Of a DNA stretch of 64,000 nucleotides, positions 25,842 to 36,559 are shown piece by piece. Position 1 is the first letter of the stretch; every line of letters begins with the position of its first letter. The notes beneath the pieces were generated by a model. That model saw only the letters and a program-made list of their open reading frames with translations. It ran no database searches and was not told the origin of the DNA. The stretch lies in assembly GCF_003590095.1 (NCBI RefSeq), contig NC_039491.1, positions 10,416,001 to 10,480,000 of the forward strand, given 5' to 3'. The stretch comes from Trichoplusia ni. Lineage: Eukaryota; Arthropoda; Insecta; Lepidoptera; Noctuidae. A program made the position numbers and the translations under genes.

Positions 25842-26617
25842 TAAGCAGGCACTTCTTAAACTCTGCTTTATATGGTTTCTTCGCAAAGTTCACAGGTCTG
25901 GCCGAGCTTCTTAATAGAACCTGCTGGAATATTAATGTTGATTTAAAACATAGTGCTAATTAGTGATTACACGTTGTTTAAATTTTCGCACTTTGTAATG
26001 ACACGCACTTTAATACGACCCCGCTAATTCGTTGTAATGCATGAATTATGGCTATTACGTCATTTTGGATGATGTGTGAGATACAATAATTGTAAAAATG
26101 AGCCTATGTAAATTTGTCGAGATAAGTTCTCCCTTTTTCTAACTTGTTTTACTATTAATCTACACATTTTTTACCACATTTACTGACAACTGAACAGCAG
26201 GGCTGCCTTACACATTTATGTGTAACGGTCTCTAGGTAAAAAAAAATGTTGAATTTTTCCGACTGGGAAATAATTTGGACCTATAATAGTGTAGCTTAAA
26301 ACTACGTCTGTCGTTTACAAAATTTTTGACGTTATCAGATAGACTCATTGCTCTTCATTAGGAAAATCATTGTTGTGTATTACGCTTTACAGTTATGACA
26401 AGCTGTCAATACGAATTGAAGTCTTGTCAAGTAAAAGAATCACGTTCCAGTACTCGTACCATTTATCGAAGTTTTAATTTAGTTAAATAATTACCTATAT
26501 AAGGATTTCTTTGTTGATTAAGAAACAGTGTTGGACGATTCCTTGAACCACATATTTCTGTAAGTTTTCTTCTCTGGTCACGTTTATAGTTGGGATTCAT
26601 AATTCTCGCAAAATTCA
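25842..26617. other. AT-rich DNA, no gene seen
   Basis: Nothing supported. This is the likely 5' flank of the plus-strand gene that follows. Confidence 0.4.
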
Positions 26618-26690
26618 ATGGAATTGCTATCCAGCCGTGCTTATAATCATAAAAATCTTTACACGAACGATTCGGTCTACGACATAAAGG
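26618..26690 (+). CDS. Candidate first coding exon of the 27-kb membrane gene
   Basis: An ATG opens a frame whose later codons are G/C-ending and spell YTNDSVYDIKGSK. Ending the exon at 26690 (phase 1, a poor donor GTTCCA) or at 26771 (phase 1, a better donor GTAATA) would join in frame with the acceptor at 26980, placing this stretch before SRTDTTSQ. The peptide resembles YGDNSVIYGSR in the first exon of the neighbouring gene at 28888. The exon end is unresolved, and the downstream gene could instead start at its own ATG (27019). Confidence 0.3.
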
Positions 26691-27018
26691 GTTCCAAGCA
26701 ACAGAAGAATTACAAAAATCGCTGCCTACTTATACTCTTCCGGTCATCCTCTGTAAATCAGGATGCAATCTGTAATATCGTCCAGACTACATACATAGTA
26801 GGAGACACTTTCATTGGTTGTCTAGACTTAAGACAATGACCACGGGACTGATTTCGACATTCCTTCCAAGGACAGTCTACACTGCAAAAAATCTATTATA
26901 TGAACACAAACCCCTCTTTTTTATTATGGCATATTTTTTTTCAATACAAAGTCCAGTTATTTCTTTAATTTTGCCGTTAGCTTCAAGAACTGATACTACG
27001 TCTCAAGTTAGAAGAAAA

Positions 27019-27781
27019 ATGCGCTACATCCTGTATTTCCTGGTATACTCCTGCTTGGTGATCGGCCTGTTCATCACCCTGCTGTACCTGATGACGGTGG
27101 TGGACCCCGGCCTCATGCAGCTGCCAGAGAAGGCTGTCAAAATGATGCAGAGGTCTGAAGTGGAACAGGATTCCCCTGGTGTACTGGTAAGGCAGCAGTT
27201 TATATGGTCCCCAAAGTTTTCTTTGACCATCGGGAAAAAAATAGGATGTCTAGTTTATCAAATAATTTTGAGTTGTGGTGGCATTGCGGGTTTGTATGCC
27301 ATGTACCAATGTGACTTTTTAAGTTAAAGTTAGTTCCATCATTTTTAAAGATTACTCTGAACGGTAAAAGAAAACTTCTAAAAAAAACTGGGTTTAACTA
27401 GAGATTTAATTATGAAAAAGAGTTGATATCTCGTCAAGTGAAGTATCTGAAGCTTTGTGTTCGCGGATATAGTAAGTGATGATCATGTGCGATCGTAGTA
27501 TAGCAAAATAAAATAAGAAACGGATTTTGTTCAATTAGTAGATAAAAACATGGTACTCTATCAAATTAATGACCGTACCACGCTTAATATAGCCGGTCTT
27601 GCTTCTAACATTCATGAGACAGGAACCTTAGTAGCTATTTTGCCAGCTGGATACGGAGCCTTACTAAAGTCCTAACATAGTTTCGTAATTACGAGATAAT
27701 CTGTCGTAAAGCTTTTACGTTTTACAGCCTTCCGACATGTACATTGACTTTACCGAGCTCCTGAACAGAACAAGAAACTGA
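27019..27781 (+). CDS. Small single-pass membrane protein, two exons
   Basis: Unrecognised family. Exon a runs from an acceptor at 26980 (TTTTGCCGTTAG) to 27186, where CTG is followed by the donor GTAAGG. Exon b is 27728-27781, after CGTTTTACAG, and ends in TGA. The join is phase 0. Starting at ATG 27019 gives 73 residues; an upstream exon could add more. Residues 3-28 are one membrane span followed by VVDPGLMQLPEK; the C-terminus is SDMYIDFTELLNRTRN, with an N-glycosylation sequon. Basic residues before the span put the N-terminus inside. AATAAA follows 57 bases after the stop. YLMTVVDP just after the span matches YLMSNVNP in the next gene, which also has a phase-0 intron shortly after. Function unknown. 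A resemblance to Na/K-ATPase beta N-termini was considered and dropped because the protein is far too short. Confidence 0.65.
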
Positions 27782-27838
27782 TCGATCAACTTTTAAATGT
27801 ACACCTAATATTGTATGATATACTCGTAGCCACGTAAA

Positions 27839-27844
27839 AATAAA
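27839..27844 (+). terminator. Poly(A) signal AATAAA
   Basis: Canonical AATAAA 57 bases downstream of the TGA of the gene at 27019-27781, which supports that exon as the last one. Confidence 0.6.
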
Positions 27845-28884
27845 CTCTGCTTAGATGGTATAAGGTTGATTTTTATTTATTGGGATTTTAAGGGGTGTTG
27901 GAAATAGAACTGACCTTGTTCATTGACATTGTTTCACGAATCAAACCAATCCTTATGCTTTACCACTGCGACTTGTTATTGAGCACACATTTGAAATTAT
28001 TTGTATCAAAACGTTTTAAATTGCTGAGAAATATTTTGCAAAGAAAATAGCACTGTGTAGTTCCATAAGATTCATTTCTTAACTTTCTTTAACATAAGCT
28101 CTCTTTATCCCCGACTCCTTCTAGATAGAATTTTTAGACTCTGGCACCAAAGTAACTGTCAGAATTTGACAGTCAGTCAAATTTACACATCTTGTTATTA
28201 CTTAATTTTACTTTTGATACAATTTTATTTTATATTTGATATAGTATTTTTATATGCTTATATAACAAGGCCTATTCCTAGGTGAGCGATGCGAACGACG
28301 TAACCCGACTATACTGGAAGTTTAGTTAAATATAAAAAAGCAACTGATGCAGAAATTAAATATCAAAAACGTTTCATAAGAATTAAATTTTGGGCTTTAT
28401 TACGAATTAACTGGCGCTTGATTTTAATTTAAAATCAATTCTGGAATCCTGTGTGAAGAATTGTTGACTGTTTACTGTGTTAAAAGAAACACCAGCGGAA
28501 AATCTTCGTGGTAGCGTAGCGCTTTTCACTGCAAAAGAAAAGTCTACCTATCTCTCAGCATATTTAAACCAAAAGTAATTGCATTTGAATAATATGACCG
28601 TTAAACATAGTATACATAATATACATAAATTAATAGGTTTGTTTGAATCAATTAAAACTTGAGCAGTAAAAACAAGTACACAAATAAGTAAGAAAGGTTC
28701 ATGTGGAAAATAGGATGGACTAAACTAGGTATCAAGAAGGTAAATTACCAAGCATGGATAAATATTTGATGAACAGCGTGAAGTGAACAACCTTGGCAAA
28801 CCTTAAATTTTGTAGGCTAATATGTTTGTACGCATTTTCTAAAATGCTGAAAATATTCATAAAATTCTTTTGCAAGGTCCTTAG
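27845..28884. other. AT-rich intergenic DNA
   Basis: About 1 kb between two plus-strand membrane genes; no promoter element stands out. TCCTTAG at its end could be an acceptor for an untranslated first exon of the next gene. Confidence 0.45.
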
Positions 28885-28887
28885 AAT

Positions 28888-30926
28888 ATGCCTGAGCGAC
28901 GTATGAATGGCGAATTGCGCATGGTCCACTACGGTGACAACTCTGTAATCTATGGTTCAAGAGTCCTCGGTCTCCCGGCACCACCGCCAGCCCGTGTCGT
29001 GCAACCAAAGCGGTAGGTCTAGACGACACAGTCAGTGTAACTAATCCAGTATAGTCGTACCTTACTGCCTATATCGCATCTTGTCATTTCTATAGTCACC
29101 ACCCACGTCCACCCAAGGCAATGGTTAAAGGAACTATGGCTGTTTCGTTATTAAGTGTAGTAGTAATTGTATTGTTTTTCGTCATGTGTTACTTAATGAG
29201 TAATGTTAATCCACCACCGTTGAAGAATGATGACACAAGAGAGGAGCATCGCTCTAATGAGTTACAGGTACATCCTTTACAACCATCAACTCTGTTTTTC
29301 TTCTATTAAAATGTTGTATATAAGTATTTATACGGAATTTCCGCAACCCTAAAAACGATTTATTATTAATTTTACTTTCAGTTTGAAAACGTAATATTTG
29401 ATGACGTACCGCCCCCGGGAGATATGCCTCAGTACGGATTAGAAAAGGTTGAAGTTGATTCGGTAGAACTAGTTACACCGATCGAACCAACCGAATCAGA
29501 ACAACAAGTTACCATTGGTAACTACAGTTTGTGGAGGTTCACCACAAGAAAAGTCATACCTCCACTCTGGCCGCGTACTACAGCACCTAGCGTAATACCA
29601 ACAAACACACCAACTAAACAAGTGACCTCAAATAATACACACGGCTTGGACAAAAAAGAAAAAGAACAGTCAGAAGCTTTGCCCATAAAAGGTCATAGAA
29701 GATCAATAAGCGGTTTAAAAAATGATGATGACAAACCCGCATTCGTTATTTTAAAAATACTAGACACTAGCGGAGAATCAAGAATAGAAATTAAACTAGG
29801 CCATGAAAATTCATCTAAAAGAAGAAAAAATAGGGACAATAAATCGAAAAATAAGTTCAAATTCAGTATGTCCCTGCCTAACAATAATGATCAAATAAAA
29901 AAACGAGTTTTAGCCAGAAATACAATAATAAGTATAATGCCAAACGATTCCATAATTATTGACGAATACGAACGTGTTATAAGTGACGGTAAGAAAAAAC
30001 CAAAGGAAATTATGAAAATTGAAGAAAAAGTTGCCAACGACATAAAATCTATGATTGGAATCCCTAATGTTACAAATAGAACAATACGTAATATTACAGA
30101 TTACGAAGATGTCTTGTTCACGAAGACCAGTGACAATACGGGTATTGTAACAACATCAATAGTTACAAGCAGAGATGTAACATATGAAGATACATTCTTA
30201 AACAACGATGTAGGCTTAACAACAGATAAAGACATTGCGAAAAATGTAACTAATACAGGTGAAACTGAAACTGAACCACGCAGTACTCTTAAAATGGACG
30301 TAGTTTATCCAACCACTTCGGTTGCAGTAACAACTGAAAACCAGGAATATTCTATAATACCGACGTTGAGTATATTTCAAAGTGAAGATGTATCGAATAA
30401 CGATATATCAAATACATTTCTAGATGACTTCACAAGTGTCAAAAATGCTACGGAAGTATTTAAAGCAGTAGCTAACGTTAGCTTTGATGACAATGTCAGC
30501 AAGACAACACCAGTAAACGAACAGGATATTAATTTAATAGCTGACGTGAGTGTTCTGATGGACAATCCCAGCTCCGTTTCAGATTTGCCCATAGCCAATG
30601 TGGAGTCGTTTGATTTACTATCGAAACTAGACGCTCTAAGTGAGAATTCAACTCTAACCTCTATAGAATCGATATCTCACGAGAATAGCTCTGATTCTAC
30701 AACAAATATTGCAATTACCAAAGGAAATGCCACGGTTCTAACAACAATCTTAACATTTCAAGATGAATTACAAAGAGCTACAATATCAAATGTAGCTATC
30801 CAAAATGATAATTCTATTTTATTAGCTACAAATCATAATGAAGATTTAGCACTTACAACAGCTGATATGACGGTTCCAAATGAGAATGCAAATGTTGAGA
30901 ATAAAACTAGAAACAATTTAGTTTAA
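28888..30926 (+). CDS. Type II membrane protein with long Thr/Ser/Asn-rich ectodomain, 613 aa
   Basis: Unrecognised. Three exons fit in frame: 28888-29012 (donor GTAGGT), 29096-29267 (acceptor TTTCTATAG, donor GTACAT) and 29382-30926 (acceptor TTTACTTTCAG). Introns are 83 and 114 bp, in phase 2 and phase 0. An in-frame TAG at 28882 makes ATG 28888 the first start, unless an upstream exon joins at 28885. Residues 1-53 are cytoplasmic, Pro- and Arg-rich. Residues 54-76 are the single membrane span. Residues 77-613 are an acidic, low-complexity ectodomain rich in Thr, Ser, Asn, Asp and Ile, with more than ten N-glycosylation sequons (for example NVTNRT, NITD, NATEV, NVSF, NSTLT) and a KRRKNR-type basic patch near its first quarter that could be a processing site. 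There are almost no cysteines. AATAAA follows 82 bases after the stop. The mucin-like tail suggests a surface or extracellular-matrix role, but that is inference. Confidence 0.75.
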
Positions 30927-31007
30927 TGAGTCAAATTCATGTTGTTGATTTGTCATGTGAAAAGTGTAAGAAGGTTGAGGGGAAAAGTAATTTAACAAGT
31001 AAACACA

Positions 31008-31013
31008 ATAAAT
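31008..31013 (+). terminator. Poly(A) signal AATAAA
   Basis: Canonical AATAAA 82 bases after the stop of the 613-residue membrane gene, followed by a T-rich stretch (ATTTTTTGG, TTTTCTTTTTG). Confidence 0.6.
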
Positions 31014-31599
31014 CTATTTTTTGGAAAAAATATTTTCTTTTTGTCATATAAGTGTTTTCATTTGAGTGTAACCCACGACATTAGAACTGACTTCATTCCA
31101 ACATAATGAATTAATTTGTTCTGAAATATCTCAAACAAATTCGCTAATACATAATTGCAAAAGAATTTCGCTCCAAGACCCAACAATCACGACCATTTAC
31201 GAAATATCAAACAATCGGAATCAAACAAGCTTTTCAACTGCATTAACGTGCGTATTCGGCCTTGCAATACATTTTTTAACACTATAATAAGATAAACTGC
31301 ATTTACATTATACAATAAAGTTAAAATTAATAGGTGTTCTCGAGACACGTGTTCGGAGCTAGTTTCCAAACACGAAACGGCTTTATCAATCAGTGAATGT
31401 TGGAGCGAACATTGTGAAACATTGCTAACCTATGTTTAAACGTTTGCTATGATTTTGTATGTTGTTTGGCCTTAGTGTTTATGGAGCTTTAGCAACCTGA
31501 CTTAGCTTATAATTATCATTTAGAAGTACACGACGTACTGGAGATTGGAAATCATTTAAAACTTTGGTATCAGTTCTAAAGTAATTATGGTTTACAATC
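31014..31599. other. AT-rich DNA, no gene seen
   Basis: Nothing recognised between the poly(A) signal and the tail of the retrotransposon. Confidence 0.5.
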
Positions 31600-31625
31600 T
31601 ATTTATTTATTTATTTATTTATATA
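31600..31625 (-). repeat. (TAAA)n 3' tail of the LINE
   Basis: Plus strand reads ATTT repeated about six times. Its position at the 3' end of the minus-strand element identifies it as the LINE tail rather than an unrelated microsatellite. Confidence 0.75.
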
Positions 31626-31964
31626 GGTTTACCAACAGCTTCTGTGTACAGTAATGCTTATGTATTTTGATAATTATGTCTAAGACTTACACAGTCGCCA
31701 ATTACTGGTTAACCAGCATTCACAAAAGAAGTGATAAGTGCTAAGAATAATCCAAAACTAAAACTAAATTAACTAGGTTACATGAGCTTGAAGTTAAAAA
31801 TACAATAGAGCAATAAACTTAAAACATACTTATAAAACAAAAACAGTATTGTCTCTTTGCAACAGGAGAACAGGAAAACTAATAATAATAACCTACTGAG
31901 ATCAGAGTTGAACTTAAAAATAGATAACTTAATAAAATACAATATAATATAAATCTATGTACTA

Positions 31965-34858
31965 CTAAACACAATTAACATTTTGCTGTGACTCTTGGGA
32001 CTCCAATAATCGGGCCTTAAAGATGTTATAGGAAACTTGGTAAATATCAAGATCGGGTAGGGATTTAATTAACGCATTCATCTCTCTGCTAAGCCTGACC
32101 AGTGGCGAGTTTACTCCTATGTTGGTTCTAGTTATTGGAGTATGGAATAGGTTGGTAATGGGATGTCTAGGAATATTGTATGGTACTTTTAGTCCAACAT
32201 TTTCTATGAGTTTAATACAATCTAATTTATTGTTCAACAATTTGTAGAAGAACATGAGGTCGTGCATCAGTCGACGGTCGCGTAGAGAGACCATTTCATA
32301 ACACTGAAGACGTTGTTCATAAGGACAACGAGGTGATATTTTGCCAGATGTGTAGGCTAAGTGCTTTGTGAAGGCCCTTTGAATGCTTTCCACTCTTTGT
32401 GACTGCACCGCGTAGAGCGGATTCCACACTACGCTAGCAAATTCTAAGTGGCTGCGGACTAAGGCATTATATAGTACAATTTTTGTTCTAATCAAATTAA
32501 ACCCTCTAGAACTCCTCTTAAGGAATCCAAGCTGACGTGCCGATTTCGTTACGATACTATCTATTTGGCTCCTAAAGTTCAAATGACTGTCCATGATCAC
32601 ACCCAGATCGCGTACCTCAGTAACGGTGTTCAACACTACACCTTTTACGTTGTACGAGACGAAATCAGACTGTTTCTTCCTGGTGAATCTGATATGACTA
32701 CATTTCTTGACATTAAGTTGCATATGATTTATCCTGCACCAATTATCAATTCTGTCTATGTCATCTTGAATCAAAGCAGTATTCTCTTTGGAAGATATAG
32801 TTTTAAATATTTTAAGATCATCAGCAAACATTAGGTATTTACAGTGACGGATATGATGTGTGATATCATTAATAAAAAGCGAAAACAGAACTGGTGCGAG
32901 GTGAGAACCCTGGGGAACTCCTGAGTCAGCAGAGTATGAGTAGGATTCATAGCCATTAACGGCAAGAATTTGTGACCTTCGAGACAAATAGGACGAAAAC
33001 CATTTCAACAATGATCCATGTATACCGTTATACCGTAACTTCGATAGTAGCAGAGAATGGTCTACCTTGTCAAACGCACTGCTGAAATCCGTGTACACAG
33101 CGTCTACTTCCAACGCCTTGTCAAGAGTTAAGGTCACTTCAGATACAAACTCGACGAGATTAGTTTCTACGCAGCGACCAGCTTTAAATCCATGTTGACT
33201 TGGTGAAATAATTTTAGCAATGTGGTGAGTAATGATAGGACAGATCAGCGCTTCAAAGATCTTGGGAAAACAGGATAAAATTGAGATAGGACGATAATTT
33301 TTAACATTAGCTGGATCACCTTTTTTCAAAACCGGGACTATTTTCGCTCTTTTCCATACATCAGGGAAGATACCGTCATCTAGGGAAGAATTAAAAATAA
33401 AGTGCAATGGTAGAGCCAGTTCACGGCAGCAACGTTTTATGAATAAGGGGGGTATCGAGTCAGGACCTGGCCCCTTCAAAATATCTATACGTTTGAGCTT
33501 ATTAAAAACTTGGTTCTCTGTAAACTTAATTGAACCTATAATTGAGTCAATCCCTGAGAAATCATTGGGACAATTGTTATTTGAGAAATTGGTAGGTACA
33601 CGACTATAAACTGATACAAATTGATCCGCAAAAAGATTAGCAATTTCAGGACCACCACTAACTACCCTATCATTCATAGACATTTCAGCAGGTATACTAG
33701 ATTCACCTCGGCGCTTATCTTTTATGAACCTCCAGAAAGTTTTAGGATTCTTAGGAATATCATTCTCAATCTTGCTTTTGAAATTTTTGTAACAGTCGTT
33801 CATTAATGCGTGACAGCGACTACGAAGTAATTCAAATGTGAGTCTGTCCCGAGGATTTTTATATTTGCGGTATTTTTGCCTATATTTCTCTTTTTCAGAC
33901 AGCGCTCCAATGAGTGCATTGGAAAACCAAGAGGGATATTTAGATTTTTCTTTGAGTATTTAGGAACAAATTTTTCGATTGAGGTCTGAAGTACGTTATA
34001 AAAAGCATCAACTTTTTCATTAATATCGACACATTTCTCAAAAGTAAAGTTCCAATTAACGTTTTTAAGATGATTTTTAATCTGTTCATAGTCGGCTTTA
34101 AAGAAGTTGTAACCAGAGCGATAGTTAGTTTTTAGCTGTTTAGTGTCAGTATATGGAATGGATATAAGCAAGTTAGGGTGATGAGAGTCCAATTTACTTA
34201 AAAGGTCAGTGGGCTTGTTAACTGTTAGATCTGATATGTTACTAAATACTAAATCTAATATTCTATTTTCGGCATTTAGGGTGGAATTAAATTGGTGTAG
34301 TTGGTTAATTGACAGAAAGTCAATTAGCGAGTAGCCTATTGAGTTTTCATAGTTCGATGGCGAGAGATGTAGATCCTCATCTTTCCTAGTCTAATTAATA
34401 AAACCCAAGTTGAAATCGCCAAGAATCACAACATCATCAACATTATTAAGCACATTATTGACATTATTTAAAAAGTACTGTAGAGAGTCTAATTTTACTG
34501 GAGGGGGCATATAGATAATACATAGTGCTATTTTCTTAGTTTGATTATTAACAGATAATTCTATAGATAGCCATAAATCTTCAAAATTGCTTTCCCAGTT
34601 TTTCATTCTAACACATTTTATTTTACTATTAACAGCAATCATAACCCCTCCTCCATCGTTTTTGGATACATTTGAAGTAGATCGATCTCTACGATAAACT
34701 ACATAACGCGGGTCAATGAACTCTCCATTAGTTATACTATTATTTAGCCAAGATTCAGTGAAAGCAATTATATCAAAATCGGTGAGTAAAATATTTTTAT
34801 AAATGTCTTCTGTTTTAGTTCTCATTCCACGAACATTTTGATAGTAAATATCAAGCAT
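31965..34858 (-). pseudogene. LINE ORF2: endonuclease plus reverse transcriptase, disrupted
   Basis: ATG at 34858 opens MLDIYYQNVRGMRTK, the usual start of this class. Endonuclease motifs follow: FTESWLN, YRRDR, GGGVMIA, YMPPP, and GDFN, then DSHHP in the next segment. A TAG at 34391-34393 interrupts the frame just after GDFNLGFIN, and the same frame resumes behind it to about 33945. There, around 33930-33950, a small indel shifts the frame. From 33803 to 31965 the reverse transcriptase is open for 612 codons, with GPGPDSIPPLF near residue 111, NYRPIS near 169, DFSSAFDKVDH near 239, GVPQGS near 295 and FADD near 326, the catalytic motif in a normal variant. The C-terminal LRDRRLMHDL region is typical of jockey-like elements. 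The breaks are few, so the copy is fairly young. Confidence 0.9.
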
Positions 34859-34919
34859 TGCAAGTACAAAAAATGCCAATAACACTGATAAAAAAATTAA
34901 ATAGGTACATACATCTAAA

Positions 34920-35798
34920 TTAAACTGCGACGTCTGTTGGTTTCATCAATTTTAAGCTATCCTGATTGCGTATGTAGATAGGTTTTGAGTAGATGTCCTT
35001 TCTGACAAAAATACGGCCATTTCGTATCCAGACAAAGTTGTATGACAGTTCTTTAGCCATCTTGCGTGTCGCAGCGTGGAGGTATTTTCCAGTAGGGCAC
35101 AAATGCTCGCTAACATAAATAGGCACTCTGTTACCACCTATGCCAATGTGATGTGAGCTCAATTTGTCCGTGGGGTGTTTCTTGTTATAATCTCCCACGG
35201 CAGCCAGAAGGTTGTCACGCTGACGGGGGCTGCGGAGCTTAGCGATCACAGTACGTGGGCGGTTGTTCTCTTTGTTTAGTTTGGCAACTCTTGTAACTTG
35301 CATGATGTCACTATCGCTAATATCGCAGCTGGTTACTTTCGCGATATTCTGTAGTGTCTGTACTAGGTTTTCGGACTTGTTTTCGGGCAAACCGTTTATT
35401 TCCACGTTGTTTTCACGCATGTTTTGTTCAACAATACATAATCGAGTAGTAAGGTCAATGACATTTTGCTGAAGTTTTGTGTTATCGCTACGTAATTGAT
35501 CAATTATGGCATCCTTTTCGTCTGAACGTTTCCTAAAATCTTCGAATTTCTCGTTGAAAAATCCAAACGAAACTTTGAATTCAGATATCTCTTCTTGTAT
35601 GTTTTTCAATTGATCAGTGAGTAAATCTTTAAAGGACGATTTAAGTGCCGCAGCCAATTCATCCTTAATTATTTCTCTTAACGTGTCTTCGTTTAAACAG
35701 CTTTCTCGGCAATTTGTCGTGGACTTGGGCAGACTTTTTTTCCTTAGAGTCACGTTCATTACATCAGGTGATGTTTTTGGGCTCGATAATTGTTCCAT
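34920..35798 (-). CDS. LINE ORF1 RNA-binding protein, intact, 292 aa
   Basis: Probable nucleic-acid chaperone that packages the element's RNA. Residues 36-130 are charged heptad-like sequence expected to form a coiled coil. NMRENNVEINGLPE near 126-139 matches the start of the RRM-like core of L1-type ORF1 proteins. Residues 225-285 (PIYVSEHL, TRKMAKEL, FVWIRNGRIFVRK) resemble the C-terminal domain called Baculo_FP, also found in baculovirus few-polyhedra proteins and in many lepidopteran LINE ORF1s. No stop or frameshift is present. It lies 61 bp before ORF2 in the same orientation. The function is family knowledge; expression of this copy is not shown. Confidence 0.85.
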   Translation of the reverse strand: MEQLSSPKTSPDVMNVTLRKKSLPKSTTNCRESCLNEDTLREIIKDELAAALKSSFKDLLTDQLKNIQEEISEFKVSFGFFNEKFEDFRKRSDEKDAIIDQLRSDNTKLQQNVIDLTTRLCIVEQNMRENNVEINGLPENKSENLVQTLQNIAKVTSCDISDSDIMQVTRVAKLNKENNRPRTVIAKLRSPRQRDNLLAAVGDYNKKHPTDKLSSHHIGIGGNRVPIYVSEHLCPTGKYLHAATRKMAKELSYNFVWIRNGRIFVRKDIYSKPIYIRNQDSLKLMKPTDVAV

Positions 35799-36559
35799 TT
35801 TACAATTTATTATGTTTTATATAAGCAATAATGACATGCAGATATTCAGGCAAATGCAGCTTTTATTCATATATTGTATAACGCTTAAACTCGTGAAGCA
35901 CGAATCGGTTGGCGGGCGGGCGTGTAAGCGTTATGCGTGTGTGTGTTATGACAATCTCAATCTCGTATGTCATGACAATATTTTTCCTAGATTTATCTAT
36001 TCTGGGATTATCCTTTGGATAATGGTATAACAATATTCATTTCAATGTACTCAAAGCATAAAATATAAGAAAATAGTTATTACTTGTGCATACCTACACC
36101 TGCATCAATAAAGTCAAATGACGTAAATTAAAATATTGGCACATTCATATAACACGATATTTGAATACATTTACGTTAATGCCCAAACATTTTGCAAACG
36201 AAATTCTCATTGGTATTAATGAAGAAGCTCACAGTAATAATAATATGCTAAATTATTTCGGTAATAACATTAGACGTGCTTACAATCAATAACACACAGA
36301 TTTTGATTAAAGGTCTCAAGAAACCGCAAATTTCTTAATCGTACACTTTAAAAAGTTGTATTAAAGAGTTTCGCAATATGTTTGCGAAATATTGGCAGAT
36401 GCTTGTTGGTGAATTGAGCCTATTGTTCAAAAAATATTCGAATTTATGTCTTAAACGCTATGGAACTTTTGTGGAAATATTGACAAGATAAAAACAAGAC
36501 ATTCATCCCTAAAAATGAAAATTATATAAATATATTTCAATTCCCTGCTTACCTCTTTG
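35799..36559. other. AT-rich DNA, no gene seen
   Basis: If the LINE is not truncated at its ORF1 start, part of its 5' UTR could lie here, including the GC-richer patch at 35900-35950 (GGCGGGCGGGCGTG). No other feature. Confidence 0.45.

Larger units (their letters stand above)
31600..35798 (-). mobile_element. Non-LTR retrotransposon (LINE), ORF1 intact, ORF2 broken
   Basis: Reading on the minus strand: ORF1 (35798-34920), a 61-bp gap, ORF2 (34858-31965) with endonuclease then reverse transcriptase, a roughly 340-bp 3' UTR and a (TAAA)n tail at 31600-31625. Two-ORF structure, apurinic-type endonuclease and short tandem-repeat tail point to the jockey/CR1/Daphne group of insect LINEs; clade not determined. 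ORF2 carries one in-frame stop and one frameshift, so this copy cannot move by itself. ATTGTAAA (minus strand) lies both just before the ORF1 ATG and two bases after the tail, a possible 8-bp target duplication. Confidence 0.9.

Noticed and set aside
27019..27186. Na/K-ATPase beta-subunit (nervana-like) N-terminus
   Set aside because: One span preceded by R-T and followed by VDP superficially fits, but the next exon ends the protein after 17 residues, with a poly(A) signal, and no beta-subunit ectodomain or cysteines follow.
27548..27672. Copy of the 'TACGGAACCCT' repeat in the intron of the 27-kb gene
   Set aside because: Similarity is limited to a few short words (GGATACGGAGCC), too weak to call.
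32565..32834. Plus-strand open frames across the LINE
   Set aside because: They are antisense shadows of the reverse-transcriptase frame.
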